The notes below the pieces were generated by a model. That model did no database searches. It was not told where the DNA came from and worked only from the letters and a program-made list of their open reading frames with translations. A stretch of 64,000 nt of DNA from Bdellovibrio bacteriovorus HD100 (GTDB lineage: Bacteria > Bdellovibrionota > Bdellovibrionia > Bdellovibrionales > Bdellovibrionaceae). Made by a program: the position numbers and the translations under genes. This document shows, piece by piece, positions 51,586-60,699 of this stretch. Position 1 is the first letter of the stretch. Every line of letters begins with the position of its first letter. The stretch spans positions 3,286,001-3,350,000 of the forward strand of contig NC_005363.1 in the NCBI RefSeq assembly GCF_000196175.1. Direction: 5' to 3'.

Positions 51586-52986
51586 TTACACCTGCTCTTT
51601 TTCTTCAGTTTCCGCAGTTTTCGCGGAGTAGTTTTCTTTTATAAATTGTTTTCCACGGGCCACGGCCAAAGCTTTCGCCGGCACGTTTTTGGTGATCGTG
51701 GAGCCGGAACCGATGATGGCATCATCACCCACTTCGATAGGCGCCACAAACTGAGTGTCGCTGCCCACGAAGACGCGGTTTCCGATTTTGGTTTTATATT
51801 TCTTTTTATCAGCAGCGTAATTGCACGTGATAGTTCCGCAGCCCACATTCACCTCTTCGCCGATTTCAGCATCCCCCAGATAAGTCAGATGACCGGCTTT
51901 GGACTTTTTCCCGAACTTCACTTTTTTCATCTCGACGAAGTTGCCAACGTGGGCTTCTTCGAAGATCTCAGTTTCCGGGCGCAGGCGCGCGTAAGGTCCC
52001 GCAGACACCTTGTTGTGCAATTTTGAGCTTTCCAGATAACTGCCGCCACGGATCTGCACACTGTCGCCGATTTCGCAGTCCGAAATAAAGGCGTTGGATT
52101 CAATCACAGTGAACGAACCGATTTTGGTGCGACCACGAATAAAGACATTCGGATAGATCACGGTGCCCGCACCGATCTCAACACTTTCTTCCACATACAC
52201 GGTGCGTGGATCGATCATCAGCACGCCGTCTTCCATCAGACGCAAAGCCTTGCGCTTGAACAGCAGACGGGTGGCGCGCGCCAGCTCCAGTTGATTGTTC
52301 ACGCCCACGGCCACTTTCGGAGTGGACTGAATCGCCTGGACACGGCACTTGTCCTGAATGCACAAAGCAATCAGATCGGTGATGTAGTATTCTTTTTTGG
52401 CGTTGTTATTGGAGATCTGCGGCAGGTACTCGGAAAGCACGGATGCTTTCACGATGTAAATGCCGGTATTGATCTCGCGGATTTTCAGAGCTTCAGCGGA
52501 AGCGTCTTTGGCTTCCACGATCGCGGCAAGGTCGCCCTTGTGGCGCACGATCCGGCCGAATTCGCCTGGGTTTTTCAGAACTGCCGTCACCACCGCCAGA
52601 TCACATTTTTCGTCGCGGAAGATGCGCACGAAATCCTTGATGTCGGAAGCTTCGATCAACGGGTGATCCCCGTTCATGATAACCACAACACCTTCGATGG
52701 TTTCTGGTTTCGCACAACGAACCGCGTGGGCCGTGCCCAGCTGTTCATCCTGCACGTAACAGGCAACACCCATGGGTTCAACAACCTGACGAACCAGATT
52801 CTGACCATGACCAACAATCACGCGCACTTCGGCAGCGCCGGCTTGTTTGGAGGCTTGAATCACTTTTTCAATCATCGGACGGCCCGCTACAGGATGAAGG
52901 ACTTTCGGGAGGGGGGACTTCATACGAGTTCCCTTGCCTGCCGCAAGAGCGATAACCGTCAACTTCTCAGATGCATTTGCTGACAT
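51586..52986 (-). CDS. glmU: Bifunctional GlmU, GlcN-1-P acetyltransferase / GlcNAc-1-P uridyltransferase
   Basis: The 466-residue enzyme has an N-terminal uridyltransferase (ALAAGKGTRMKSPLPKVLHP, read in part) and a C-terminal left-handed beta-helix acetyltransferase with hexapeptide repeats (GTVIYPNVFIRG, AGHLTYLGDAEIGEEVNVG, read in part, and GSGSTITKNV). It makes UDP-GlcNAc for peptidoglycan and lipopolysaccharide. It is the first gene of the pair. Its start faces the divergent mpaA-like gene across 57 bases. Confidence 0.96.
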   Translation of the reverse strand: MSANASEKLTVIALAAGKGTRMKSPLPKVLHPVAGRPMIEKVIQASKQAGAAEVRVIVGHGQNLVRQVVEPMGVACYVQDEQLGTAHAVRCAKPETIEGVVVIMNGDHPLIEASDIKDFVRIFRDEKCDLAVVTAVLKNPGEFGRIVRHKGDLAAIVEAKDASAEALKIREINTGIYIVKASVLSEYLPQISNNNAKKEYYITDLIALCIQDKCRVQAIQSTPKVAVGVNNQLELARATRLLFKRKALRLMEDGVLMIDPRTVYVEESVEIGAGTVIYPNVFIRGRTKIGSFTVIESNAFISDCEIGDSVQIRGGSYLESSKLHNKVSAGPYARLRPETEIFEEAHVGNFVEMKKVKFGKKSKAGHLTYLGDAEIGEEVNVGCGTITCNYAADKKKYKTKIGNRVFVGSDTQFVAPIEVGDDAIIGSGSTITKNVPAKALAVARGKQFIKENYSAKTAETEEKEQV

Positions 52987-53043
52987 TTCGAAACTTCCTT
53001 TTAAAAGCTTTTCTTATCTGAAAAAAACAGGCTTAATTGTCTC

Positions 53044-53739
53044 ATGCAAGCAAAAATTTTTCACCAAACTTCTTGGGCCACCACCTCTCAGGGAACTTCC
53101 ATTGAGCTGTATAAAAAATCACACAGCCTCAGTGACTTTTCCGAACGCCCGATTCTGTTTATTGGCGGTGTGCATGGCGACGAACCCGAGGGGGTCCGCC
53201 TGGCAGAAGAATTTTTGCACTGGCTAAAGCAGGAGGAAAGCGCCAACAGCGGTCGCCTGCGCCCCTGGATCCTCATCCCCTGCATCAATCCCGACGGCTA
53301 CGGCAAGAATCAGCGCACCAACGCCAATGGCGTGGACCTGAATCGCAACTTCCCATCCCGCGACTGGAGCCCCGAAAGCAAAGCTCCCCGATACTATCCT
53401 GGCCCTTCGCCTGGGAGTGAGAGGGAAGTTCAGGCTCTGGTAAAACTCATTGAGGACGAAAAGCCACAGCTTATAGTACACTTTCATTCGTGGGAGCCTT
53501 GCGTTGTCTATACGGGAGCTCCGGGCAAACAGGCGGCCGAAACTCTGGCCACCGGGACCGGCTATGAAGCCCGCGAGGACATTGGCTATCCGACACCGGG
53601 CAGCCTTGGACAGTATGGATGGATTGAACATCAAATTCCTGTGATCTGCATCGAAGAGCAAGAGCACATCGATCTGAATCTGGTCTGGCCCCATTTCAAA
53701 CCAGGCTTGGAACTTCTGATCACGGGACGGAATGCATAA
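53044..53739 (+). CDS. MpaA-like murein peptide amidase, M14 zinc carboxypeptidase family
   Basis: The 231-residue protein, without a signal peptide, has the M14 zinc site in GGVHGDEPEG (His and Glu ligands) and HFHSW (third ligand). Substrate-binding NGVDLNRNFP and a likely catalytic Glu in CIEEQEH are also present. Closest in form is MpaA, a cytoplasmic amidase that trims murein tripeptides during recycling, which fits the neighbouring glm genes. A related succinylglutamate-desuccinylase-type role cannot be excluded. The HAD gene follows with no gap. Confidence 0.82.
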   Translation: MQAKIFHQTSWATTSQGTSIELYKKSHSLSDFSERPILFIGGVHGDEPEGVRLAEEFLHWLKQEESANSGRLRPWILIPCINPDGYGKNQRTNANGVDLNRNFPSRDWSPESKAPRYYPGPSPGSEREVQALVKLIEDEKPQLIVHFHSWEPCVVYTGAPGKQAAETLATGTGYEAREDIGYPTPGSLGQYGWIEHQIPVICIEEQEHIDLNLVWPHFKPGLELLITGRNA

Positions 53740-54423
53740 ATGACAAAGTACAAAAGCATCGCCTTCGATTTGGATGACACTCTGCTAGATACCTCGGGTT
53801 TGCTGGTGCCTCGTGCCTCCCAGCGGGCCTGCGAAGCTATGCTGGCAGCCGGTTTGCGATGCACCTTGGATGAATGCATGAGCGCCCGCGAAGAGCTGGC
53901 CAAGGAACTGTCCCACACCGAAATTTTCACACAGATTGCCAATCGCTTCGGAACCAACCAAAAAGGCAAAGCCATCCACGACGCGCTGGAAGAGTTTTAC
54001 AATCCCCAGGTGCCGGAATCTCTGCCCCTGCTGGAAGGCTCTTTGCAAAATCTGGAAACCTTGCGCGGACGCTATAAGTTATTTCTAGTGACGATGGGTT
54101 CACGTCCGTCTCAGGAAAGAAAGATCAAAGCCCTGAACATCGCCGGTTTCTTTGACGGCATTTATATTCTGAACGGCTTTATCGGGGAAAAGAAAGACAG
54201 TGCCTTCCGTGAAATTCTGCGCACTCAAGGTCATGACCCGAAACATCTGCTGAGCATCGGCAACCGTCTGTCCAGCGAGATTCGCGACGGCAAACGTGTG
54301 GGGGCTGACACCTGCTATTTCGCCTATGGCGAACACACCGGCGAAAAACCGATGTATCCGGAAGATCATCCGGACTTTACCATCACTCACCACAAGGACC
54401 TGATCCCGACATGCGGACTTTGA
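53740..54423 (+). CDS. HAD-superfamily hydrolase
   Basis: The 227-residue protein has HAD motif I FDLDDTLLDTS near residue 9, motif II in FLVTMGSRPS, a motif III Lys in IGEKKDSAF and motif IV in LLSIGNRLSSEIRDGKRVGADT. The helical cap between motifs I and II is of the subfamily I type found in phosphoglycolate phosphatase-like enzymes and phosphatases of small metabolites. It starts right after the mpaA-like stop and overlaps the kinase gene by 13 bases. The substrate is unknown. Confidence 0.88.
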   Translation: MTKYKSIAFDLDDTLLDTSGLLVPRASQRACEAMLAAGLRCTLDECMSAREELAKELSHTEIFTQIANRFGTNQKGKAIHDALEEFYNPQVPESLPLLEGSLQNLETLRGRYKLFLVTMGSRPSQERKIKALNIAGFFDGIYILNGFIGEKKDSAFREILRTQGHDPKHLLSIGNRLSSEIRDGKRVGADTCYFAYGEHTGEKPMYPEDHPDFTITHHKDLIPTCGL

Positions 54424-56258
54424 AAGCCGGATTTCTGCTTATCGGCCCCTGGGATGCGCGCCTGCAAGAGCTGGGTGCCCACATCGCCACGGACTTAAAT
54501 CAGGCCTGGCACTGGATCCAGGATTCCACCTATGATGTGGTGGCTTTGTCTGTGACCTTGATTCTGGGGAAAAAATTTCCGGAATTTTACGAAGAGGTCA
54601 AACGCGCCCATCCGGCCACGCAGTTTATCGCCGTGGTTCCAGCGGATTTTTCCGCCAACCAGCTGGCGCTGCTGCATGAGGAATTCACATTCCTGCGTGT
54701 GATGGAAAGCTTTCAAGATCCGGATCTGGAAACCCATCTGTTTTCCGCTTTGGAAGAAGCCAATCAGCGCAAGCAGGATGAAAATCTCGCCCTTTTGATT
54801 CGCGAACAGACAGCGCAACTCAAGCGGCTGCAAATCGAGCTGGAAGAACGGGTTCAGAAAAGAACCAAGTTCCTGACCGAAGCCCGCCGCAAACTTTTCC
54901 TGACCAATTCGCGCATTGAAGGCTTCAAACGCGCGCTGATGGCCGTGCACGAGGCCAGCTCGGTTGTTGAAATCGAACAGCTGCTGAATGATTCGCTGGC
55001 GGCCACGGTACAGACTTCGTGGATTCGCCTGTTCTTCCATCCACAGGACGAACTTTTTGCCAAACAAGTCCAGACCCAACTGAGTTTCACCCAGTTTCAG
55101 GTGCCGCTGTTCCGGCAGCATGAAAAAGTCGGTTCGATCTTTTTCTTGCGCGCCCCCGACCATCCTTTTTCCAAGGATGAAAGCGACTTTTTGACCCGCG
55201 TGGCCGAAGCTGTCGCCCTGGCGCTGGATCGCATCCAAAAGCTGAAAGAGTCTGAATCCATGAAAGAACAATGGGAGGCGACATTCAACTCGATGTCCGA
55301 CCCTGTCGTTCTGATCGATACGAATTACGACATCATTCAGTCCAACAAAGCCCTGAATGAGCGCCTGAGTGAAAACAAGGAAGAGACCTCGCGCAAGTGC
55401 TTCAAGGTTTTATACAACCGCGAAGAGCCCTGCCCGGGTTGCCAGCGGGGTTCAAACTTCCGCGTCCAGTCGCGCAGTTCCGCGCGCACCTTTGAGGTCT
55501 ATTCTCAAAGCCTGGTGCTGGATTCTGAAAAGCCACCGGTCTTTGTGAATCTGTATCACGACGTCACCCAGCAACTGAAGATGGAACGCCAGATCCTGGA
55601 ATCCGCCAAAATGGCCGAACTGGGCACCATCGGATCGAGCATCGCCCACGAACTGAACAATCCCCTGGGTGGGATCTTGTCCTTTACTCAGCTGATCAAG
55701 ATGGACATGGATCCGAAACATCCACTTTATCCAGACGTGGTGGAGATGGAAGCCGGCGTTCAGCGCTGCAAAGAAATCGTCCAGAATCTGCTGGGCTTCA
55801 CCCGCGATCCCAATGCCGATCGCGAAGGCGCTGTCAGCCTGAAAGAAGTCTGCTTAAGGTCCCTGAAAATTGTCGAGCTTCAAACCAAGTCCCAAGGCAT
55901 CGAGGTCAAGCTGCACTTCCCGGCCGATGATATCGTCATTCGCGGACACCTGAACATGCTGGCCCAGGCTTTGAAGAACATCCTGCAAATCTCGATTGAC
56001 CGGGTCACCGACCGCATTCGCCACAACAAGAACTTCAAGGCTCTGATGGATATCGAAATCCTGATGACCGAGGCCGGGCCCGAAATCCTGATCCACGACA
56101 ATGGTTCTCCGGAAAAAAGCACCTCCATGCCTTTGGGATTGGGACTTTCCGTTGCGTCCCAAATTCTGCGCGATCATGACGCCAAACTGGAAATTCTTCC
56201 TGACAAAACTGCCGGAAATGGTGTTAAGATTTCCTTCACTCCGACACACACGCCTTAG
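54411..56258 (+). CDS. Atypical histidine kinase: degenerate receiver, GAF, PAS, HisKA and eroded ATPase domain
   Basis: The 615-residue cytoplasmic protein begins with a receiver-like region (residues 1-120) lacking the Asp pocket (YDVVALSV), then a coiled coil (about 125-165). GAF-like (about 170-285) and PAS-like (about 290-390, with CPGCQRG and FEVYSQSL) sensor domains follow. The HisKA H-box is intact (SIAHELNNPLGG, His about 413). The ATPase part is altered: the N-box Asn is replaced (QALKNILQIS), and G1 reads DNGSP instead of DxGxG, while G2 (LGLGLSVA) is kept. It may bind ATP weakly or act as a scaffold. It overlaps the HAD gene. Confidence 0.82.
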   Translation: MRTLKAGFLLIGPWDARLQELGAHIATDLNQAWHWIQDSTYDVVALSVTLILGKKFPEFYEEVKRAHPATQFIAVVPADFSANQLALLHEEFTFLRVMESFQDPDLETHLFSALEEANQRKQDENLALLIREQTAQLKRLQIELEERVQKRTKFLTEARRKLFLTNSRIEGFKRALMAVHEASSVVEIEQLLNDSLAATVQTSWIRLFFHPQDELFAKQVQTQLSFTQFQVPLFRQHEKVGSIFFLRAPDHPFSKDESDFLTRVAEAVALALDRIQKLKESESMKEQWEATFNSMSDPVVLIDTNYDIIQSNKALNERLSENKEETSRKCFKVLYNREEPCPGCQRGSNFRVQSRSSARTFEVYSQSLVLDSEKPPVFVNLYHDVTQQLKMERQILESAKMAELGTIGSSIAHELNNPLGGILSFTQLIKMDMDPKHPLYPDVVEMEAGVQRCKEIVQNLLGFTRDPNADREGAVSLKEVCLRSLKIVELQTKSQGIEVKLHFPADDIVIRGHLNMLAQALKNILQISIDRVTDRIRHNKNFKALMDIEILMTEAGPEILIHDNGSPEKSTSMPLGLGLSVASQILRDHDAKLEILPDKTAGNGVKISFTPTHTP

Positions 56259-56323
56259 GTCTTAGGACACTTGTTGGAGCAGAGTCTTTCTCTTATCCTG
56301 AAGACTCGGAAACGAGGACCAGC

Positions 56324-58528
56324 TTGGCATTTAAAATGAATCGCACCCTGACACTATTGCTGTTCTCAACCGGTGTTGCGGCCACCCTGACGGTTTTCAT
56401 CCTGAAATTCCTGGCCCTGAAGGAATATCGAGAAACCATTGCACTTTATGAAAAAACCGAAGCTCTTATTTCTATGATTCAGAACGTGGAAAAATCCACA
56501 CTGGATCTGGAAACCGGCCAGCGCGGTTACGTGCTGACGCAGAACGAACAGTTTCTGAAGCCGTATCTGGATGCCAACGATGCGATCGAAAAGGAATTTG
56601 AACTCCTTGAAAAGAGTGCTCCGGCAACTCTGAAAGCCAGCCCTGAATATCAATCCATGTCCGCTCTGGTTCGCCAGAAAATGGAAATTTCAGAAAACGT
56701 CATCAATCAGGTGCGTGTTGGCAAACTCAGCTCCGCAATTGCTTTGGTTAAATCCGGCCAAGGCAAGGGTGTCATGGACCAGCTGCGTGAAGCGGTTAAC
56801 ACGGTCATCACTAACGAACGCGCCCGCGTACTGGCACTGAAAAAGGAATCCGAAATCACAGCCCAACGAAATCAATTGTGGCAGGTGCTGGGCACTGCTA
56901 TGGCCTTTTTGCTGATCATCGTGGCTTATGTCATGACAGAATTTGAAGGCCGTCAGCGTCGCCAGCTCGAAAAGCAACTGGTCGAAGCCCGCAACGAAGC
57001 CCTTCAGGCTTCTCATATGAAATCAAGCTTCCTGGCCAATATGTCCCACGAAATCCGCACACCGATGAATGGAATTCTGGGCATGACCGAAGTTCTGCTG
57101 GATCAGAACCCTGAATCGGGAATCAAAAAGAAAATTCAAATCATCCGCGAATCCGCCCTGAACCTGCTGTCGCTGATCAACGGCATTCTGGATCTTTCAA
57201 AAATTGAATCCGGCAAACTGGAACTGGAAGAAAGCTATTTTGAGCCGCGCAAGCTGGTTCAGGAAGTCATCAACACCGTTGAATACTCTGCCAAATCCAA
57301 AGGACTGGATCTGCATGCCTCGGTCAGCGAACAGACGCCGGCAGCGTTTTCAGGGGATGTCCTGCGCCTGCGCCAGATCCTGATCAATCTTCTGGGGAAT
57401 GCCATCAAGTTCAGCTCGGAAGGCACCGTCAGCCTGATTGTAAACTCTTTCCGCAGTGATCAGTCCCGCACCATGCTGCAGATTCAGGTCAAGGATCAGG
57501 GTCTGGGCATGGACGAAGCGACCTTGAAAAAAATCTTTTCTCCGTTTGAGCAGGCAGACAAATCCACCACCCGCAAATTCGGCGGTACCGGTCTGGGCCT
57601 TTCCATCACCAAACAACTGGTGGAGCTGATGAACGGCAAGATCGAAGTGGAAAGCAAACCCAACGAAGGCTCCATCTTCTGGGTGACCCTGCCTCTTGAG
57701 GCGATCAACGTGATGCCGGAAAACCAGCGTCCGAGGGAATCACAAAGCTATTCATCATCCCAGGCCCCTCTGAAAATTCTGGTGGCCGAAGACAACATGA
57801 CCAATCAGGAAGTTGTGAGAGTCATGCTGAACCGACTGGGACACAAGTTTGACATCGTCAACAACGGGAAAGAGGCTTTGGAGAAAACCCTTTCCGGCAC
57901 CTACGACATTATCCTGATGGACTGCCACATGCCCGTCATGGACGGTTATGTGGCCGCGCAAAAAATCACGGAACGTTTCCCGCAATGGTGTCAGGGGCCG
58001 GCCGTTATTGCCGTCACCGCCAACGCGATTCGCGGCGACAAAGAAGCCTGCCTGGCTGCCGGCATGTGTGACTATCTGTCAAAACCTCTGACCCTGGCAG
58101 AGCTTGATGAAAAACTGGCGCTGTGGTCACGGCATCTGAAATATGCGGCAACCCAGGTGGTTGATCCCAAAGCCATGGAAAACCTGCGCCAGATCAGCCC
58201 GGATATGGCTGACGACCTGATGAAGCAGATTCTGCAGGCATGGGGTAAAGAGGCCCCCGCCTATGTGGTGGAGATGATCGAAGCGGAAAAACGCGGGGAT
58301 CTGAAAGACCTTGCTGACCGCGCCCACTATCTGAAATCAAGCTGTGTGAATGCCGGCCTGCGTGTCATGGGTCAACTGTGCAGCGATATCGAAAAGCAGG
58401 CCCGTGCGGGCACCAAAGAAGAGCTTCGTTATCTGCTGCTGCAACTTCGCTCTGAATACAAGATGGCCTGCACGCATCTGTGGCGCTCAGAAATGCTCGA
58501 AGTACCACAACAAGGAATTTCCACATGA
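56324..58528 (+). CDS. Hybrid histidine kinase with CHASE3, receiver and HPt domains
   Basis: The protein has 734 residues from TTG 56324, which has GAGGA five bases before it. The ATG at 56336 is too far. TM1 lies about residues 8-30, a CHASE3-like periplasmic sensor about 38-180, and TM2 about 188-208. HisKA has His 242 (MSHEIRTPMNGILG), and the ATPase domain has intact N, G1 (DQGLGMD) and G2 (GGTGLGLSI) boxes. A receiver carries phospho-Asp about 533 (LMDCHMPVMDG), and a C-terminal HPt carries His about 668 (AHYLKSS). All relay stations are in one chain, so phosphate can pass on to a separate receiver such as the next gene product. Confidence 0.93.
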   Translation: MAFKMNRTLTLLLFSTGVAATLTVFILKFLALKEYRETIALYEKTEALISMIQNVEKSTLDLETGQRGYVLTQNEQFLKPYLDANDAIEKEFELLEKSAPATLKASPEYQSMSALVRQKMEISENVINQVRVGKLSSAIALVKSGQGKGVMDQLREAVNTVITNERARVLALKKESEITAQRNQLWQVLGTAMAFLLIIVAYVMTEFEGRQRRQLEKQLVEARNEALQASHMKSSFLANMSHEIRTPMNGILGMTEVLLDQNPESGIKKKIQIIRESALNLLSLINGILDLSKIESGKLELEESYFEPRKLVQEVINTVEYSAKSKGLDLHASVSEQTPAAFSGDVLRLRQILINLLGNAIKFSSEGTVSLIVNSFRSDQSRTMLQIQVKDQGLGMDEATLKKIFSPFEQADKSTTRKFGGTGLGLSITKQLVELMNGKIEVESKPNEGSIFWVTLPLEAINVMPENQRPRESQSYSSSQAPLKILVAEDNMTNQEVVRVMLNRLGHKFDIVNNGKEALEKTLSGTYDIILMDCHMPVMDGYVAAQKITERFPQWCQGPAVIAVTANAIRGDKEACLAAGMCDYLSKPLTLAELDEKLALWSRHLKYAATQVVDPKAMENLRQISPDMADDLMKQILQAWGKEAPAYVVEMIEAEKRGDLKDLADRAHYLKSSCVNAGLRVMGQLCSDIEKQARAGTKEELRYLLLQLRSEYKMACTHLWRSEMLEVPQQGIST

Positions 58529-58923
58529 GTTTTCAACGCATTAAATGTCCGACTCTGGTAATTGACGACAACAGCACCGACCGCATGATCATGGTGGCGG
58601 CGCTGGACACCCTGGGCTTTAAGAATATTCTTGAAGCCGAAGATGGATCCATCGCTTTGGGAAAATTGGAAAATGCCTTTGATACGCTGAACCCCGTGCA
58701 ACTGATCTTTTTGGATTGGCGTATGCCCAAGCGTGATGGTGCCGCCGTTTTGCAGGAACTGAAACGGTCGCGAAAATTCAAATCCGTGAAAGTCATCATG
58801 ACCACCAATGTGTCAGATGAAAACTCGGTGAAGTCCGCCTTGAAAGACGGTGTGGATGACTACATCGTTAAACCCGTCACTTTGGACCTGCTTCGCAAAA
58901 AGATCGAAAACCTGGGCTTCTAA
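58525..58923 (+). CDS. Single-domain response regulator
   Basis: The protein has 132 residues from ATG 58525, which overlaps the hybrid-kinase stop (ATGA) behind AAGGAAT. The receiver pocket is complete: Asp pair at 14-15 (VIDDN), phospho-Asp 64 (FLDWRMP), MTTN as the Thr/Ser switch, and Lys in IVKPV. It has no output domain, as in CheY or Spo0F, and is a likely phosphate carrier between the hybrid kinase and another target. Confidence 0.92.
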   Translation: MSFQRIKCPTLVIDDNSTDRMIMVAALDTLGFKNILEAEDGSIALGKLENAFDTLNPVQLIFLDWRMPKRDGAAVLQELKRSRKFKSVKVIMTTNVSDENSVKSALKDGVDDYIVKPVTLDLLRKKIENLGF

Positions 58924-59256
58924 GCCCTTGTGGCCTCACAAGGCAGGGGTTTTTGCGAATCCCTGTCAGGTCTGCCCGTCTTTTAATCAGTTCTTTCTGG
59001 TAAAATTGGAATACCCAAGTCTTCTTTAGCTGTTAGCAATTTCCATGGGTTTTGGCAGGCCTTGCTTCACGAGAAAAAGCTCGAATTTTCCTCGCCTCTG
59101 GGCTAGCAGAATCTGGCATTTTTTTCCCACCCCCGTCCAGTTTTATGGTCCTGAAAGCCTTGCCAGGCGCGGATTTTTTGACAGTCCCGTCAAAATCCCC
59201 TTATCCTGATTTTAGGCGGTTTATTCCGCCAAGAACCCACCATGGAAGGAAGGTTC
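58924..59256. other. Intergenic region before the NtrC-type regulator
   Basis: This gap of 333 bases has a possible terminator of the response-regulator gene at its start, and otherwise nothing I can assign. It contains AT-rich stretches suited to a promoter. A sigma-54-like match at 59053-59065 has the wrong spacing. No gene-like frame with a ribosome-binding site is present. Confidence 0.6.
58926..58954 (+). terminator. Probable terminator after the single-domain response regulator
   Basis: CCTTGTG (58926-58932) pairs with CACAAGG (58937-58943) across four bases. A T run follows six bases later (58950-58954), which is looser than usual, so the assignment is moderate. Confidence 0.5.
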
Positions 59257-60660
59257 ATGCGTAGCCAACGTGTCCTGATATTAGATGATGAATCCTCACT
59301 CCGCACCGCTCTGTTCCGGGTGCTGGATCGCAAAGGCCTGAACGTCATCACTGCCAACAAAATCGAAGAAGCCAAAGTACTGTGCCAGGGTGACAGCCCG
59401 GTGGATCTGGCCATTGTCGATTTGAACCTTCCGGATGGCGATGGCATCGAGTTCATGACTTATCTTAAAGCGCTGACACCAGCGACCGAAGTGATCATCC
59501 TGACGGGTCATGCCACTATTGAGTCCGCGATTCGTGCGACTCAAAAAGGGGCCTTCCACTTTGTGACCAAACCCTTCAATCTTGAAGAGCTGATGAGTCT
59601 GATTGAAAAAGCCCTGACGCACAAAAAACTGCAGCAGGAAAATCAGCAACTGCGCTCTGAACTGAACAAGAAATACAAATTCGACCAGATCATCGGCACC
59701 AGCGACCAGATTCAGAATGTTCTGCGCATGATTGAACGCGTGGCAGATTCTGACTCGACAGTTCTGGTGACCGGGGAATCCGGGACCGGTAAAGAGCTGA
59801 TTGCCCGCGCGATTCACTATAATTCCCCACGCGCACAAGGGCCATTTGTACCGATCAACTGCGGTGCGATCCCTTCTGAGCTTCTGGAAAGCGAACTGTT
59901 CGGTCATATGAAAGGGGCCTTCACCGGCGCCATTGCCAACCGTGTGGGCCGTTTTGAAATGGCTGACGGGGGCACGATCTTCCTGGATGAAATCGGTGAT
60001 CTTGAACCATCCCTGCAGGTGAAACTTCTGCGTGCTTTGCAGGAAAGAAGTTTCGAGCCGGTGGGATCCACCAAAACTGTCAGCGTGAATGTAAGAGTGA
60101 TCGCAGCGACAAACCTGAATCTGGAAGACGCTGTCGAAAACGGCCGCTTCCGTGAAGATCTTTTCTATCGCCTGAATGTGATTCCAATCACCGTGCCGGC
60201 TTTGCGCGAGCGCAAAACCGATATCCCTCTGCTGCTGAATCATTTCATGGATATCTTCAACAAAACCAAGGGCCGCGGTCTGACGGGCATCACTTCTGAT
60301 GCTTTGGACTGTCTGGTGAATTACCCTTGGCCGGGCAACATCCGTGAACTTGAAAACCTGGTGGAGCGTATGACGATCCTGAAAGGCCAGGGTCAGGTGG
60401 ATATTTCTGATCTGCCTTTGAAATACAAATCCGGCAAGACGGCCTCGACTGAAATCGGCGGTCTGGAGATCCCGGATATGGGCATGGACTTTAATTCGGC
60501 GGTGGACGCTTACGAAAACGCCCTGATTCTGAAAGCCCTGGAAAAAACCGGCTGGAATCGCAATCAGGCAGCGGCGTTGCTAAGACTGAACCGCACGACA
60601 CTGGTGGAGAAGATCAAAAAGAAAGGTCTGACCCCGCCCAACGAAATCACCCCGATTTAA
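59257..60660 (+). CDS. NtrC-type sigma-54-dependent response regulator
   Basis: The protein has 467 residues from ATG 59257 behind GGAAGG. An in-frame ATG at 59242 lacks a site. A receiver with phospho-Asp 55 (AIVDLNLPDGDG) leads. The AAA+ domain has Walker A GESGTGKELIA, an intact GAFTGA loop, Walker B GGTIFLDEIGD and NYPWPGNIRELENLV. A Fis-type helix-turn-helix ends the protein (NRNQAAALLRLNRTTL). It should activate sigma-54 promoters when phosphorylated. A terminator follows, so it is a single transcript. Its kinase may be one of the two upstream. Confidence 0.95.
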   Translation: MRSQRVLILDDESSLRTALFRVLDRKGLNVITANKIEEAKVLCQGDSPVDLAIVDLNLPDGDGIEFMTYLKALTPATEVIILTGHATIESAIRATQKGAFHFVTKPFNLEELMSLIEKALTHKKLQQENQQLRSELNKKYKFDQIIGTSDQIQNVLRMIERVADSDSTVLVTGESGTGKELIARAIHYNSPRAQGPFVPINCGAIPSELLESELFGHMKGAFTGAIANRVGRFEMADGGTIFLDEIGDLEPSLQVKLLRALQERSFEPVGSTKTVSVNVRVIAATNLNLEDAVENGRFREDLFYRLNVIPITVPALRERKTDIPLLLNHFMDIFNKTKGRGLTGITSDALDCLVNYPWPGNIRELENLVERMTILKGQGQVDISDLPLKYKSGKTASTEIGGLEIPDMGMDFNSAVDAYENALILKALEKTGWNRNQAAALLRLNRTTLVEKIKKKGLTPPNEITPI

Positions 60661-60661
60661 A

Positions 60662-60697
60662 ACAAAAAACCCGCTGGCAAAATCAGCGGGTTTTTCT
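60662..60697. terminator. Bidirectional terminator between the NtrC-type gene and the solute-binding-like gene
   Basis: AACCCGCTG (60668-60676) pairs with CAGCGGGTT (60684-60692) across seven bases. A T run follows on the plus strand, and an A-rich flank gives one on the minus strand. Confidence 0.9.
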
Positions 60698-60699
60698 TT

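Noticed and set aside
51584-51586. glmS ribozyme before glmS
   Set aside because: Only one base separates glmU and glmS, and no room or consensus for the ribozyme exists.
59053-59065. Sigma-54-like promoter TGGCAG...TTGC
   Set aside because: Only eight bases separate the GG and GC elements, where ten are needed, so it should not work.
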